From positions 22,898,527 through 22,962,526 of the forward strand of contig OX485808.1 of NCBI GenBank assembly GCA_950295325.1: 64,000 bases of DNA, written 5' to 3'. Source of the DNA: Polytrichum commune. Its lineage: Eukaryota; Streptophyta; Polytrichopsida; Polytrichales; Polytrichaceae. Positions 1-11,853 of this stretch are shown here, in pieces; positions within the stretch are counted from its first letter, which is position 1, and each line of letters opens with the position of its first letter. Under the pieces are notes generated by a model. It did no database searches. It was not told the DNA's origin and worked only from the letters and a program-made list of their open reading frames with translations. Made by a program: the position numbers and the translations under genes.

Positions 1-1268
1 AGGGAGACACTTCGAGAAGGAGTGGCAGATGAGAGTCTGAATTGCTCAGAGTTGTAGATCCTCGAGTGTGTTCAGTTCTACTAGAAAATATGCCCTTTTT
101 GGGACGACTACTGGTAAGGTTGCTGGCTCCAAATTTGTTGGAGTTGAAAGGAGATTATCACTCACAAGGTGAGGTAGGTGAGATAGCATTGAACAGTCAT
201 CATGTACACTTGATGGCTGTCAGACCCACGATGGTACATACTGTGTATATGTGAGCCTCATAGGTGCCAAATGTAGTTGCCGTAATTGCATATTTCGTCA
301 GGTTGTTTTGGACCTGGCGAGTCTATGCAATGTAAGTATTTCTGATATATAAATTTTACATCTATTGTGTTTGAAATTTATGGATTCTCTTAAACAGCTG
401 TGGAGGGCAGCTGCTGAGTGCTCTTCAGAGAATGGTAATGGATTCTGTGGACATCAATCTTGCCGAATCAATATAGGTAGTGATGTGAGGTGAACATATT
501 TTAATAGGCTCCACCTATGAATTTGAATGTGAACCAATCGTACCCAATTCTGAGTAGTCAATTTTGGCAATGTTAGCAACAAATTTCATACCTTACCGTT
601 TCCTTTGAATTGTACATGGTCCTGCTTGTGATTGGTATGGTGTTCAAGGCAATCTATCCAGCGGCTCTTAGATTCCACTGCTTTTGAGGCTTGCTCTGGT
701 GTACTTGGGTCTCCTTCAAGTTGATCTTGACAACTTGTGTTTAGGACTTGAAAGATGATACCAGCAGTTCACAAGAGAATGGGGTCCCAATATGAATATA
801 AGACTGTTCTTTTAAAAATTGGTGGCACTACAGGTGGAGAAAAAACCCAGTGTCCTATTTAGTCGTTGGCTTGAATAATCATGCGAGTCATATGGAGGAA
901 GCATCACTTGTGTGTGAGCTTGAATTGAATTGTAAATAGTTACTTCTTGGGGGACGGGAAAATGGATCTGGAGTAGGTTAGTCACAACACCACTTAGATG
1001 CTTGAGAATTGAAAGTACGTTAGTCACCCATCCCAGCACTTGAATGCTTGTGAATGGAAGGTGGTAACATTAAGGAGCAACCATCTTCAGGGTTGCGCGA
1101 CAACCACAAAATTGTGTCCATGTGGCCCATTGTGGCAACTTGAATCGATTTGTTGCTTGGATTTGCCTGATCCAGTGCACTCCAAGGCATTAATATAGTT
1201 TAAATTATTTGTAGGCGGAAAAAGTGTCAAAGGAGCTGAAACAACCATATAAAGCCTCATGGGCACTT

Positions 1269-1695
1269 TTAAGGTAGAAATACCATAACCCGTGAAAATA
1301 AGGTGATTGGCATTGAAGATCTGGTCTGACAATCATGAGATAATTTTCCAAGATAGACGAGAAGGATTCATGAAAAATGCAAGTTGTTTCATATTTTTCT
1401 GCCCTATACCAAAAAATGCTACAATTTTTCAAAGTGAAAAGTTCTCCAACCCCCTACTCGTTCACTAGATTCTCCCTACACTGAACACGGTAATTCGCAT
1501 TTCCATACAGAACATCGCCTAAATCGATTACCTCATCAGTACATTAACACTTGACTCCCATTGGCTACACTAAGTGTACACACATTAAAGTTGCCGCCGA
1601 GCCATGATTGGTTTTGGAATGGCACTTCACCATAATGACGGCGGTCTAGTGCACGGCTAGAGGGTGGTTAACATGTTATGGTATTTCTACCTTAA
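1269..1695. mobile_element. candidate inverted-repeat element flanked by TTAA
   Basis: A 20-bp perfect inverted repeat (positions 1269-1288 and 1676-1695, TTAAGGTAGAAATACCATAA and its complement) bounds 427 bp. Both outer ends are TTAA. A TTAA target site is typical of piggyBac-like elements, but TTAA is palindromic and may simply be part of the repeat. No coding capacity was seen inside. Confidence 0.4.
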
Positions 1696-2820
1696 TTTCT
1701 AACATGTTGATCGATTTCAATCATGAACTTTAGAAATTGTGTCTGTAGAGAAAACTGGCCCATTTGATGTATGGAGACCATGTTGGAGGGTGTGGCAAGA
1801 AGCTACCTTTAACCCCTAAGTGCCCAAGCCTTTTGGAATGCACTTTTCCTAAGAAATATGTGCATGGCTTTAATACAATCCCCAATGGAGGAATTTGTCT
1901 TTTATCCAAAATCTAACCGTATAGATGTTTAAAGAACTTGTTTATTAGTATGCATACCAATTCTGAGACCGAGATTGCATAAGAGTTGTGAGATACAAAC
2001 AAGAGAAATGTATACATTGTTTTTTTTGTATGCCGCCCCTCCCCACAATGTTGGTATGATTTGCTCATAAGTGTTTTTAGGAGTTTGAGGTGACATGAAC
2101 AACTCCAACATGTGAAAGAATACGAAAATGTGATTCCAAAGACCCTATGTATGCATATAGAGCTATCCCAATCATTTCGCAATCCTCCTTGCAATTCTTG
2201 AAATGCATTTTCTTTATTTACACTTGACGATTTGATATTGCAAATTACTTCACATTGGTAATTGTGAATACTAATATTCGACGGTCAAAAATATGGAATT
2301 TTTTTACTCTTTCCACTACGACACTTTTCAAAAGAAATGAATAATGAGCTCTTTGGATGTCAAAAACAAGTACAATAGTCCAATTAGCTGAAACATTGAG
2401 GAAATAGTAAAGCACTTTCTCCACCCATTCCCTACATCAGGGACATATATGCCTTTGCGACCCTCTCTAAAATCGAATATTTACTCTTTTTGGTCAAAAA
2501 TGCCTCAATCCAAAAGTTGCCCTTCCATACTGCCTGCCAAAAAAATTTACGCGGTCAAAACTGCCCACACACAAACGAGCCGAAATTTTTGGTCAACCAT
2601 ATATGGTTGCTCGGGCACTTAGGGGTTAAAGAACAATGGCATATTCATCTCAACTTAGTCTCACTTTACTAAATTGAGTTTTTAGGGCTAATTTCGGGGT
2701 CCAATATGATTTTAAAGTGAATATTTTTGGATCGTTGGCTAAGAATTACTTAGGGATAAGAGATATCATAATAATTAATCTTACTATTATGTTATTGTTA
2801 CATTTATAATTTTTTTTGAA

Positions 2821-2843
2821 TATTCTTCTTCTTCTTCTTCTTC
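2821..2843. repeat. CTT microsatellite
   Basis: A short run of TTC/CTT triplets in a gene-free stretch. Confidence 0.7.
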
Positions 2844-2899
2844 ATTATGAGTGTATATTCAAAACCATACATGTACAAGAGTTATCAAATGTTACCACA

Positions 2900-3337
2900 A
2901 CTTGGTATAATTACATACATCTACTAATAAACACATTTAGAACATGATGGGCACACCTTTGTAGTTCAAGATTTCAATTGACTTTGCTTGTAGTAGGGTG
3001 AAAACCCACCATTCTAGATCACTTTTTATGTTTTCCAATACCATATTTCAAGCCAAATCAACTTCAATAGAGTTGATTTTCCCATGCTTAAATACAACTT
3101 GTTTGCAATTTTGCCTACTTAATAGCTGACCTTACTTAGAAGACACAAAGCTTTAGGTCATGTGTGCCAAAATTTATGTTACAAACATGGGCAAATCGAA
3201 AGAAATGTATAGAGACACATTTGATACCAATAGTTGCTATGTATTCCATCAAAGACACCTCTAGTCTATTCACTTTACTTGCCTTCCATGGATTATCATA
3301 TGGAATTACATAGTGTTGTAACTTCTTACAAAAGGTG

Positions 3338-3368
<31 letters not shown>

Positions 3369-4090
3369 CTTAAATGATCTATTTCTCTAATCGCACATGT
3401 ACAAATTTGCAAAAAAACTTATAATACTATGTAACTCCAACTGGTAGACTAAATTGAAATAAAAGCTCTACAAACTAATAACTATTCACTAAAAATGTTG
3501 TTGGTTGACATGCGATTAGTTTCAAGAATCAAGCTAGATTTTGACTATGACCAATATAATGGTTGTGAATAATCTACAAATAGAAGACTCACATCAAGAT
3601 ACGTGGCCCCATTATGGACACTTTCAACTCCACGAACATTCTTGAGCATTGGATTGGATCTGTAGGACTTGTCTCATCCAGTTAGGAATTGCGATTCACA
3701 TAGATTGTCATGTTTAAGGTTTAGAATTAGTGTGGCCTTACAAAAGTTATGAGAGCATAAACTACAAATTCTCTTACTCTTTAAGTAATCTCATATGCCC
3801 TCCTAGAATGGTCAAATGTATTTTGAGCACTTGGTGTAATGTAGTTGTAACACGTTTTTTTGGGTTACTATATAGAAGCCTTGCACTTGCCATGCACCAC
3901 TCAAATCCTAATGTCCAATACCTTACATGTTGTCGATTGTCGACAAAACTATTGATTACTTAAGAGGCTTGGATTTTGTGGGACTCACTCACTTGCAAAG
4001 TGGTGCAACTAATTTGACACTAAGTAATCGGTGTGCTATTTGAAAGGCTTTTTGGTAGGCATGGGAGGTGTTTGTAAACTTTGTCCCCAA
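2900..4090 (+). repeat. dispersed decayed repeat, paralogous to 9270-10440
   Basis: Several collinear blocks match 9.3-10.4 kb: a 'gactttgcttg...aggg' block near 2980 and 9300, a 'catgtgtgccaa' block near 3160 and 9800, an 'acttcttacaaa' block near 3320 and 9940, a 'caagctagattt' block near 3530 and 10150, and a 'ctccacgaac' block near 3630 and 10258. No protein domain is visible. It is probably an old element or a segmental duplicate. Confidence 0.6.
3338..3363. repeat. (TA)n microsatellite
   Basis: An uninterrupted run of alternating T and A. Confidence 0.9.
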
Positions 4091-4139
4091 GACTCCGCTC
4101 AAATTTCTTATACGAAAAGTTTTGTTACACTTGCACTAA

Positions 4140-4600
4140 TATGTGGAATTAGGTTGACCCCTTGGGGGGTTCACTCCCTCTTATATTTTGCATACACGTG
4201 CGTTTGGGACCTATTTATTGGGGGGGGGGGGGTTATTTACCATGCAGAAAAGTTATAAGGTGATGGTATTTTACATGTAAACATGTTTCATTATTTTAAA
4301 ATCCCCTATTTTACATGTACATTTTTTACAAAATTTATCTACAATGAATATATTGGACCCTATTTTTATCGCACGTTGTTCTACGATTTTCGCCAGTGAA
4401 CCCCCCGAGGTTGACCCATGCTAATTTATTGACATTTGGCACACTATTCTGAATGTTTGTCTATCATGGTAACAAAATAGATGGAAGTTTGATTTTAGTG
4501 CAGTTCTTATACAATTGAATGAACAAAAGTACTATTTTTTGTGATATTGTTTTAACCCGAGGTAGTTTGCATGAGTGTAGAGTCAACCTCATTGCACATA
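4140..4600. mobile_element. TA-flanked MITE interrupted by a second insertion
   Basis: The left end (TATGTGGAATTAGGTTGACC, from 4140) and the right end (GTCAACCTCATTGCACATA, to 4600) are near-complementary. They match the intact 202-bp copy at 32655-32856. The copy here is split by about 240 bp of unrelated sequence at 4161-4400. TA at both outer edges fits a Tc1/mariner-type target site. The right flank 'tcggtgt' is also shared by both copies, so the true right edge may lie slightly further out. Confidence 0.65.
4161..4400. mobile_element. nested MITE with 8-10 bp target duplication
   Basis: The ends CTTGGGGGGTTCACT and AGTGAACCCCCCGAG are inverted repeats. The direct repeat AGGTTGACCC (10 bp, of which 8-10 may be the true duplication) lies on both sides. 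That size fits Mutator-like or hAT elements. A G tract of about 14 lies inside near 4220. The interior has TTTACATGTAAA-like palindromic bits shared with the element at 12722-13137. Confidence 0.6.
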
Positions 4601-6340
4601 TCGGTGTCGACATACCTTATACCCTAAATAGGATCTGTTCCACCTAATTTTATAGAATTAAATAGAGATTTTTGAAACTCTGGGGATTGGTAATTGAATC
4701 TCAATTTGTATTCTACAATCTCATGAGAAAAGTTTGTTTTTATTTGGATATATCTTACACTCCAAAGAAGTTCATATGTGTTCGTTCATGAAGCAATATT
4801 TGAAATTGAATGTTCATTTTATGGGGAATATCAAAAGAATTGTGGTTGTTTATGGGGGAATATCTCAAATGACAATGCCGTTTTTTTTTCTCCTTTCAAT
4901 TAACTCCTTTGGGGTAATAAGCTCAAATGGTCAAACACTTATAGTACATCCTAGAGGTAATGGGATTAATGTTCCTTTCTCTACACATATTTTACTTAGT
5001 GGTCAATATGGGTCATCCCAAGCAAAAGACATAGGGTGTTTGAGCAAAACTTTGGAGTGAAAACAAAGTATATTTCTATTGAGGGTCCACTCTTGGAGTT
5101 AGAAATGAATTTGGTCGAGTCAAGCATAAAAAAATAATTATTGAATAACCACGACAAAGTGGTATTGGGTTGTAATAAACCACTTATTTTTCAACATTTC
5201 TTATAGTGACATGACAATGGTATTGAGTTCTAATGGATTACAACTACCACTTATTCTTTGTGCTTTAAAGAACTCAATTTGGATATTTATTTTCACATAA
5301 GAAATATCAACATTACATTTGTTGAAGGGTTTTGAGTATGATCATGTTATATTTTTAAAATTTTTTAATCCAAAAGCACACATGTTTAGTAAATTATGGT
5401 ATGTGGCCATATGGGCCCTTTGACCTTTACGTTAAATTTAGGGTGTAGGATGGGATTGGAAATTGGAAATGGACTCATCCGGTTACAATTGCAAAATCAT
5501 AAAGATTGGCATTCTAAGTTTCAACTTGAAAGTTGTGGTGCAAAAATTATAAGGGGTCAATAGTTTTTTTTTGTTCTTTTTAATAAATGATCACATAGGC
5601 CTTATTAATTTTGTTAAGTATCGAACCTAAGAGGATTTATAGAACCTAAATACTTGTTGTAACACATGTCTTTTTGATGCCCAATATGGACTATATACAT
5701 TGCCAATTATTATTCAAATATATATATTTGATGAAGAATAATGAGTACGTAAGACTCACTTATTAGAAGTTAGAATATGGACTTTAATTCCCATCCTTCT
5801 TACATTCAATTGGAATCATTATCATTTAGATTCAAGTTATTTATTGCATTAATTTTGTTTTTGAAAACCAAAAGTGGTGAAGAGAGTTGAAGGGTTAGGT
5901 TTACTCTAGACCCCAACATCTCAAAATTGAAGTCACCGACGTTTACAATGAAGCTATTTTTGTTACATAGTTAATTGTTAACATGAATTTTGCAAAGCTC
6001 CCCATGAGTAGATGGTAGTGATATAGCATGTGCTTTGTAGCCCAATTGCATATGTCTTTATCTACTTCAAGTCCCGTGATGCCACAAAATTCAATTTCAA
6101 AAAAAGGAGGCGGTGGCACAAATTAGGGGGTCGGTTGCGAAAATTAGAAAGACATGAGTTAAAATCTATTCTTAAGAGTTATAGTTTACTAACGCCAAAA
6201 TACAAAACATCTAGTAATTCCAAAATTTCAATCATTTGTAACAAAGTAATCTAGACAATGCTTGAAGTTTTATTATTATTATTATTATTGTTATTTCAAA
6301 TGTAATATAGAGTTAATGAATGTTCGTGACTCACACCATT
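4601..6340. other. no gene seen; decayed repeat at 5060-5340
   Basis: The stretch has only short open frames with no recognisable domain. The part from about 5060 to 5340 (gggtccactcttggag, then a block ending in 'ttgtgctttaaag') recurs near 12560-13400 and in part near 7680-8040 and 18840-19110. Confidence 0.5.
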
Positions 6341-6645
6341 CACTACAAGGAAATGGGTGTATAATTGACAAAAATGTGACACTAAAATGTCCGAAGTGAC
6401 AAAATCAGCTCAAAGCTATGAGTTTTTGTCAATTCGGACATTATTCAAAATTTGTGTCAATTTTCTGTCATCAGATTTATATATTTCACGTTTAACTTAT
6501 TCCCTTCACCTGAGCATGTGTCTCATATTTATTAACAACAAAAGGTGTTACAAAAGGTTTTTAAGTATTGTAATTACTAGTATAAGTAATTAATATAAAT
6601 AATGTATTTACTATAAATAATGTAATAACTAATTTAATTAATTAA

Positions 6646-6965
6646 TGTAAATACTGAAATTACCAATTTAAGTAAATACTGAAATTACCCTTTTGAGTAA
6701 ATACTGAAATTACCAATTTAAGTAAATGGAGAAATTACCAATTTAAGTAAATACTGAAATTTGCTAATTTAGGTAAATACTGAAATTTGCTAATTTAAGT
6801 AAATATTGAAATTTGCTAATTTAGGTAAATACTGGAATTTGCTAATTTAAGTAAATATTGAAATTTTCTAATTTAGGTAAATACTGGAATTTGCTAATTT
6901 AAGTAAATATTGAAATTTTCTAATTTAGGTAAATACTGAAATTTTCTATTTTCAGTAAAATACTG
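6646..6965. repeat. 26-bp minisatellite inside the CACTA element
   Basis: About twelve degenerate copies of a unit like agtaaatactgaaatttgct + aattta. Alternate units differ (aagtaaatatt versus ggtaaatact), giving a 52-bp pair pattern in the second half. Confidence 0.85.
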
Positions 6966-7196
6966 AAATTATTGTAATTAATGTAGTTAAAATAATTACA
7001 ATAATTACTGTAATAATGTTTAGGAGTATTTTTGTAAATTGTTTTTAATACAAATACAATACGTACTAATTAAAAACAGTAAATACATTAATTCTATGCT
7101 TGTGTTTACTTTCACTAATTAAAAAATATATATACATAAGTTTATAAGTCTTAGGGCTTCTTCATACAAAACTCTTACATACTTGGCCTATGTCAT

Positions 7197-7400
7197 GTAA
7201 TGAGCGGTGGCTTAGTGGCTAAGGCCTTCACACTGTAGCCAAGAGGTTCAAGGTTCGATCCCCTTGACCCTTCACCCTTGGCTTCGCCTAGGGTAGGTAG
7301 GTGGCTTTGTCCATTTGCCTATGTTAGGTGAGGTGGCCCTTCGCCCTTAGACCTATGTGAGTAGGCCACGAATGCGAGGGTGGATTACTAATTTAGGATT
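7197..7400 (+). mobile_element. tRNA-derived SINE or tRNA-like sequence
   Basis: It carries an A-box-like TGGCTTAGTGGC (7208-7219) and a B-box GGTTCGATCC (7252-7261) at normal pol III spacing. A non-tRNA body with repeated 'cttcgcc/cttcgccc' and 'gtaggt' motifs follows, then a T/A-rich tail. A functional tRNA is unlikely because no clean acceptor stem is seen. It lies inside the CACTA element. Confidence 0.7.
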
Positions 7401-7679
7401 TTTTATTAGTATAACTTGGACATTAAACCACATCACCATGGGTAAATGACGAGGTAGAGAGAATCCAACATGGCAAGGGGGCCGGAGTAAATGGAATCCT
7501 ACGTGTATAATTGTCCCAGATGACAAAGAAATTCACAGAACTCTGTTAATTGTATGACCGAATCAAGGTGCCCTATATGACACCCAAATTAACAGAATTT
7601 CGTCACATTTTTGTCAAATAGGTCATATAAACTCTTGTAGTGATTGGTTGCAAGTCACACATAATAACTTCTTTCTTGG

Positions 7680-8045
7680 AATCAATGCAAGTTACATTAA
7701 AAGTCACAAATGTAACATCACCACATGTGGCCCATTCAGAGTCCCTTTATGTTTAATTTGCAATGTCAATTGCCTTTGGAAATGTTTTCAAGACCGCCAA
7801 CATGTCAACATTCCTTAGAGTGACACGCCAAGAATATGATGGGATGAGCAACGACTCATTCTAACACTTTGTGCTTTAAAGGTACCAACTTTTGAGTTCC
7901 ATTCCAAAAGAAGATATGGCACCTAATAATTATCCTCACCTTGAGGTCCTCATAGGAGTGGCTTTGGCAAGTGAGATTGAGAGCTCATCTATACTAAGTT
8001 GAGCACCCCAACCGAGCTTGGGAGGTGTAGTGACAAAAAACTAGT
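7680..8045. repeat. dispersed decayed repeat (family also at 18.9 kb, 13.2 kb, 20.8 kb)
   Basis: Shared phrases include 'aagaccgccaacatgtcaac' (also near 18968), 'ctttgtgctttaaag' and 'gcaagtgagattgagagctc' (also near 20875). No coding signal. Confidence 0.6.
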
Positions 8046-9269
8046 TTCTATAATATGGACTCACACTTATTCTATGGGATTTTGCTTGACTAGTTATATG
8101 ACTGTTTTATGTAAAGGAAAAGTTTATTACTTCTACTACTTTTCTTAAGTATAAAAATTGAAGTAGTTCTATGAGTATTGATTCCACTACCTAGGTGTCG
8201 CAATTTTTCTCACGTGATCATGAGCATATCATTTCTCACATAGTCGCATGGCTATTTTGGTATCATAGAAGTTTGGGCATGGACGTCTTTACAAAGGCAA
8301 GAGTGACATCTCTATCACATGCGCATCAACACATCGTCCTTCATGGTAACAAAAGTAGTAGTCCATTCCATTTTGAAAAGTGGATAAATGAATTGTTGTT
8401 TGAATAATTAGATGAATGTCACTTTGGTTACACATGCAATTAAGATAAGGGTGAAAACATGATGAAACGAAGTATCTAACAATGCTTGAAGACGTATAAG
8501 ATGTATAGATGGACCTTTTTAATTTCAACGATATGTCATTATATATTTGTTTTTGTTTAAAACGTGGCAATGGTTCTTTGAATGAACAACTTTGGATTAT
8601 AAGGGGTTTGGGACATCTCCACCTTCCATTTACAAAGTTCTTCCATAGATTCTTGGCTAAGAAACATGTAGAATTACATCAAATCAAAATGCCAATAATA
8701 ATTAGTATTATTATTGTGGAAAGACAAGGGAGACCCATATCTCCTATTATAAACCGCCTTAAAAGTAAGTATACATATATATATCCTTTATAACTAAAGA
8801 TGCTAGCACACTTTATGTATATGAAATGACAAACAACAATATTTTAGGTTGTTTACATTCACTGATACTCGTCAAAACTCTCATGAGGTGGTCGGTTGTA
8901 GATTCGTTATACTGTACACCAATGCTCACTTAGTGTTTCCTCACAACACCCCCAATGAACTACACAAATTCCACATAACATTCATATTCAGCCCCAACGG
9001 AGGCATCAACGAGCCATCGACTTGCTCATAAGAACTCAATTCAACCCAATGGGATGCAACAGGATGCATCGCCACTACTCTAGTTGCTCAATTGTGTTTG
9101 GCCATCACAAGCAGTCGTCAATGTATCATTATCCTCATCACCAATCCACTTTAGTTACGGTTATCTACGTTTGGGGTTGAAAATTACATTCTTCTTCTTA
9201 GAATATACAAAACCATATGTACCAAAGACTTCTTATTCGTACCATCTAACCATAAACACATTCAAAACA
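8046..9269. other. no gene seen
   Basis: Only short open frames (up to 94 codons) without recognisable domains. Confidence 0.5.
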
Positions 9270-10530
9270 TGATACACTTGTCTACGTCTGGGTGTCAACC
9301 GACTTTGCTTGCAATAGGGCAGAAAACACACCACTCTCAAGTTGTGCTCCTGAAAAGCAAATGATTGGAATCCCCTAAAATATCTTATGTGAAATTATTG
9401 GTGTTGACTCGAATCCATTACTTTTGAAGCACATGCGCATTGAATTCCTAACATGCCCTACCCAAAAGCCTTGTAAAATCTACGAGCTCCCTATGAATTT
9501 TAAGGCTCTTACTATTTCATGTCTTTTGAATGATGATTTTTATCCACCACCCGAGTGGACTCACGACCTCCACTTGATATGCCGTTTTGGCTCCATGATG
9601 TCTACGAAAACTCATTCATTGTGGATGAAGGAATTCTATTAAGAAGAAGGCCTCTATAGAATGAGGGTTGGTCCATTTCAATATCCAACTAGACCACTCT
9701 AGATTACTTTTGAGGTTTCTAATACCCTATTGAGGAGATGACTTGTTCCATTTTGACGTGCTCAATAGATGTGTTTATATCTAGACACCACAAAGCTCTA
9801 GGCCATGTGTGCCAAGATTTTGATTGCAAACATGGACGAATGGAAAGAATGCAAAGAAGCATACTTGAAACCTATGGTAACTACATAATCCATCGATCAC
9901 CTAGCATGGATGAACGTTTGGAATTACGGAATGGTATAACTTCTTACAAATGTTAGAAGAGTGTAATATTTTAGCATGGAAGTTTATATTAGGCTCTATA
10001 AAGTGCGCATTATCTATTTCTACAACTGTACACATACAAAATGCATAAAAATTTATAACACCATGTAGGTCCACACTACTTGAAATAAAAAATTGTATCA
10101 AATAATAAATAATCATTAAAATAATGTTTCGTTGGCATATGATCAATTGTAAAAGTCAAGCTAGATTTTCATTGTAACCAATAACCTAATGGTCGCAAGT
10201 GATCCACAAATGGAAGACTCACACCAAAGTATGTGGCCCTATTGTGGGCACTTCCAACTCCACGAACAATTTTTGAGTGTTGGATCGTATCGCTTGGCTG
10301 TTGTCGATTTAGGGAGACTCACTTACTTGCGGAGCATTCGAATCGATACTCTTGGTGTCGACAATTAAAGAAGCTTTTTGTTCGGCATGGGGTGGCGGCC
10401 ACAAATTTTGCTGTCAATTTTCGACAAAACCGTTGAGGACTTAAGAGGCGTAGAGTTGAGGCACTCATCACCGATCACTTAAGAGATTTTGTGCTAGGTT
10501 TGGAGAAGTATAAGGTGGTGCAAAGAATTT
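9270..10530 (+). repeat. second copy of the 2.9-4.1 kb dispersed repeat
   Basis: Blocks are collinear with 2900-4090. Its 3' part (about 10310-10440: 'gggagactcacttacttgc' and, further on, 'tttgctgtcaattttcg') also recurs at 11060-11190. Confidence 0.6.
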
Positions 10531-10562
10531 CCCATGTAGGAAGATAGAAATCAAGAGGAATG

Positions 10563-10755
10563 GGGTCCGAAATGACCTTAAACTACCGGATGATGGTGGA
10601 GAGATACCCAAATCTCAAGGAAGAGGTTGGCGGTTTGAATCCCGGTTGTGAAATCTCCTCTCTACTTGATGGAAATCTTGCCAGGTGGTCAATTGCCTCC
10701 TGTGCTTTGGCGTTGGCCTGTCGGCCTTCTATCTCAAAAAAGAAAAAGGAAAAAA
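10563..10755 (+). mobile_element. tRNA-derived SINE with A-rich tail and 10-bp target duplication
   Basis: It has a B-box-like GGTTTGAATCC near 10633 and ends in an A-rich tail (10735-10757). It is flanked by the direct repeat AAGAGGAATG (10553-10562 and 10756-10765), the mark of L1/target-primed insertion. No convincing A box was found, so the 5' part may be diverged. Confidence 0.75.
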
Positions 10756-11059
10756 AAGAGGAATGTAAACTTTTCTTGTAATTTTACTCCTTGAATGGAA
10801 TCAATGTGGATTTCTGAAGCTAGAAGTTGCCTCAAACACATTACCAATATCTAGAGCCTACCATAACCGCTCATTGAAACTGTTCATTCCTCCTCACTTT
10901 AGCACTCAAAACCAGGACATGTGTCATGGCACTATATGTCATGTGACTGACTTTTAACCTAATTGAAAGTCAGTCCTAGCCTGATTGAAATTACAATACC
11001 CTATAATTTTTGTTGATGGGTCTTGATTGGGAATAGGCGCCTCTCCTACAGGTTTTTGT

Positions 11060-11244
11060 GGGTCTCGACTCAGATGCAAAGTGGTGCATAGTAAATTTGA
11101 CACTATCGGCGTTGACAGCTGAAAGGCCTTATGGTCCATATGGGAGGCTGTCACTAAATTTGCTGTCAATTTTCGGCAAAATATGCTTAAATTTTGAGGG
11201 ACGCAGTTGCTTGTAGCTCTATGGATGTATCCAATTTGATACTA
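11060..11244 (+). repeat. decayed repeat units flanking the pogo-like element
   Basis: The segment 'gcaaagtggtgca...aatttgacactatcggcgttg...gaaaggcc' at 11075-11190 matches 10310-10440 and 3980-4090. It also matches the joined flanks of the pogo-like element (the end of 11240 followed by 11854-11930). Confidence 0.6.
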
Positions 11245-11853
11245 CAGTAATCTCCCCCTTAAGTACGCATCCCAGTGAAGTGCGCAAATTAGGGTTCGTA
11301 CTTTATTGTTTGAACATGTCATGCGGAGTCATTTGTTGCGGATGCATGAATTCATTGATTGAAATTCAATATCAATCTGTTAAGGTTTCGATGAAACGTC
11401 CCAAACAGTCGTCGCAGTTCATCATATGTTTGTTCAACATCTGTTTGAACATCGGAGCAAAGAAATTGGTCGTCAATGTCAAGGACAATGTTGTGTAGAA
11501 CTTCAAAGCCTTTGAAGTCAATAGCACTTTCAGATTCAACAAATGTCTCAATAGGTTGGATTTCGTTGCAGTATGTTCTCCTGATCGTCCCAGACTTTCT
11601 GGATGGCACCTTCACTGACTTCATACTCCCGTCCTAATGTCCGCTTGCTTGGTGCGTTCAGCTTTCTCAACTTTGCAATAATTTCACATCGTTGGGCTTC
11701 GGTGAAGTGGGTTGGCTCAGGTTTCATCTGTTTCCCGTTGCGATTCTTCGAATCAAAGGGTCTAGAAAATGATATGAGTAAAGTACGCACCTGCCAACTA
11801 AGTGCGCACCAACGACTTTGGTTCAAAGTGCGTACTTAAGTGGGAGATTACTG
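11245..11853 (-). mobile_element. pogo/Tigger-like DNA transposon, internally deleted
   Basis: The ends CAGTAATCTCCCCCTTAAGT and the complement CAGTAATCTCCCACTTAAGT are near-identical inverted repeats starting with CAGT, as in the pogo/Tigger group. TA lies at both sides (11243-11244 and 11854-11855). The 609-bp body encodes, on the minus strand, the start of a transposase with a helix-turn-helix. A paralogous unfilled site exists at about 11095-11110, which confirms the boundaries. Confidence 0.9.
11352..11727 (-). pseudogene. pogo-like transposase remnant (N-terminal helix-turn-helix plus residual tail)
   Basis: From 11727 the minus strand reads MKPEPTHFTEAQRCEIIAKL, then PSKRTLGREYEVSEGAIQKV and W. 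This is a CENP-B/pogo-type N-terminal helix-turn-helix (roughly residues 8-50), which in this family binds the terminal repeats. The frame stops at 11548. An overlapping frame (11624-11352) carries on with an acidic segment (ESESAIDFKGFEVLHNIVLD) that may be the transposase C-terminus. The central DDE catalytic domain is absent, so it cannot be a working transposase. The join between the two frames needs a frameshift. Confidence 0.75.

Larger units (their letters stand above)
6341..7642. mobile_element. CACTA (En/Spm-type) non-autonomous DNA transposon
   Basis: The left end begins CACTACAAGGAAATGGGTGT and the right end is the complement of CACTACAAGAGTTTATATGA. Both are followed inward by the same TTGACAAAAATGTGAC block. 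A 3-bp duplication ATT flanks it (6338-6340 and 7643-7645), as expected for CACTA. It is 1302 bp long with no transposase, and holds a 26-bp minisatellite and a tRNA-derived SINE. Confidence 0.9.

Noticed and set aside
6560-6965. CRISPR-like array
   Set aside because: The units are directly adjacent with no unique spacers, and the setting is plant nuclear DNA.
7201-7275. A functional tRNA gene
   Set aside because: The pol III boxes are present but no clean acceptor stem or cloverleaf was found, and the sequence continues into a SINE-like body.
2900-10530. Retrotransposon with coding domains across the duplicated blocks
   Set aside because: No gag, protease, reverse transcriptase or integrase motif was found in any frame, so it is only called a dispersed repeat.
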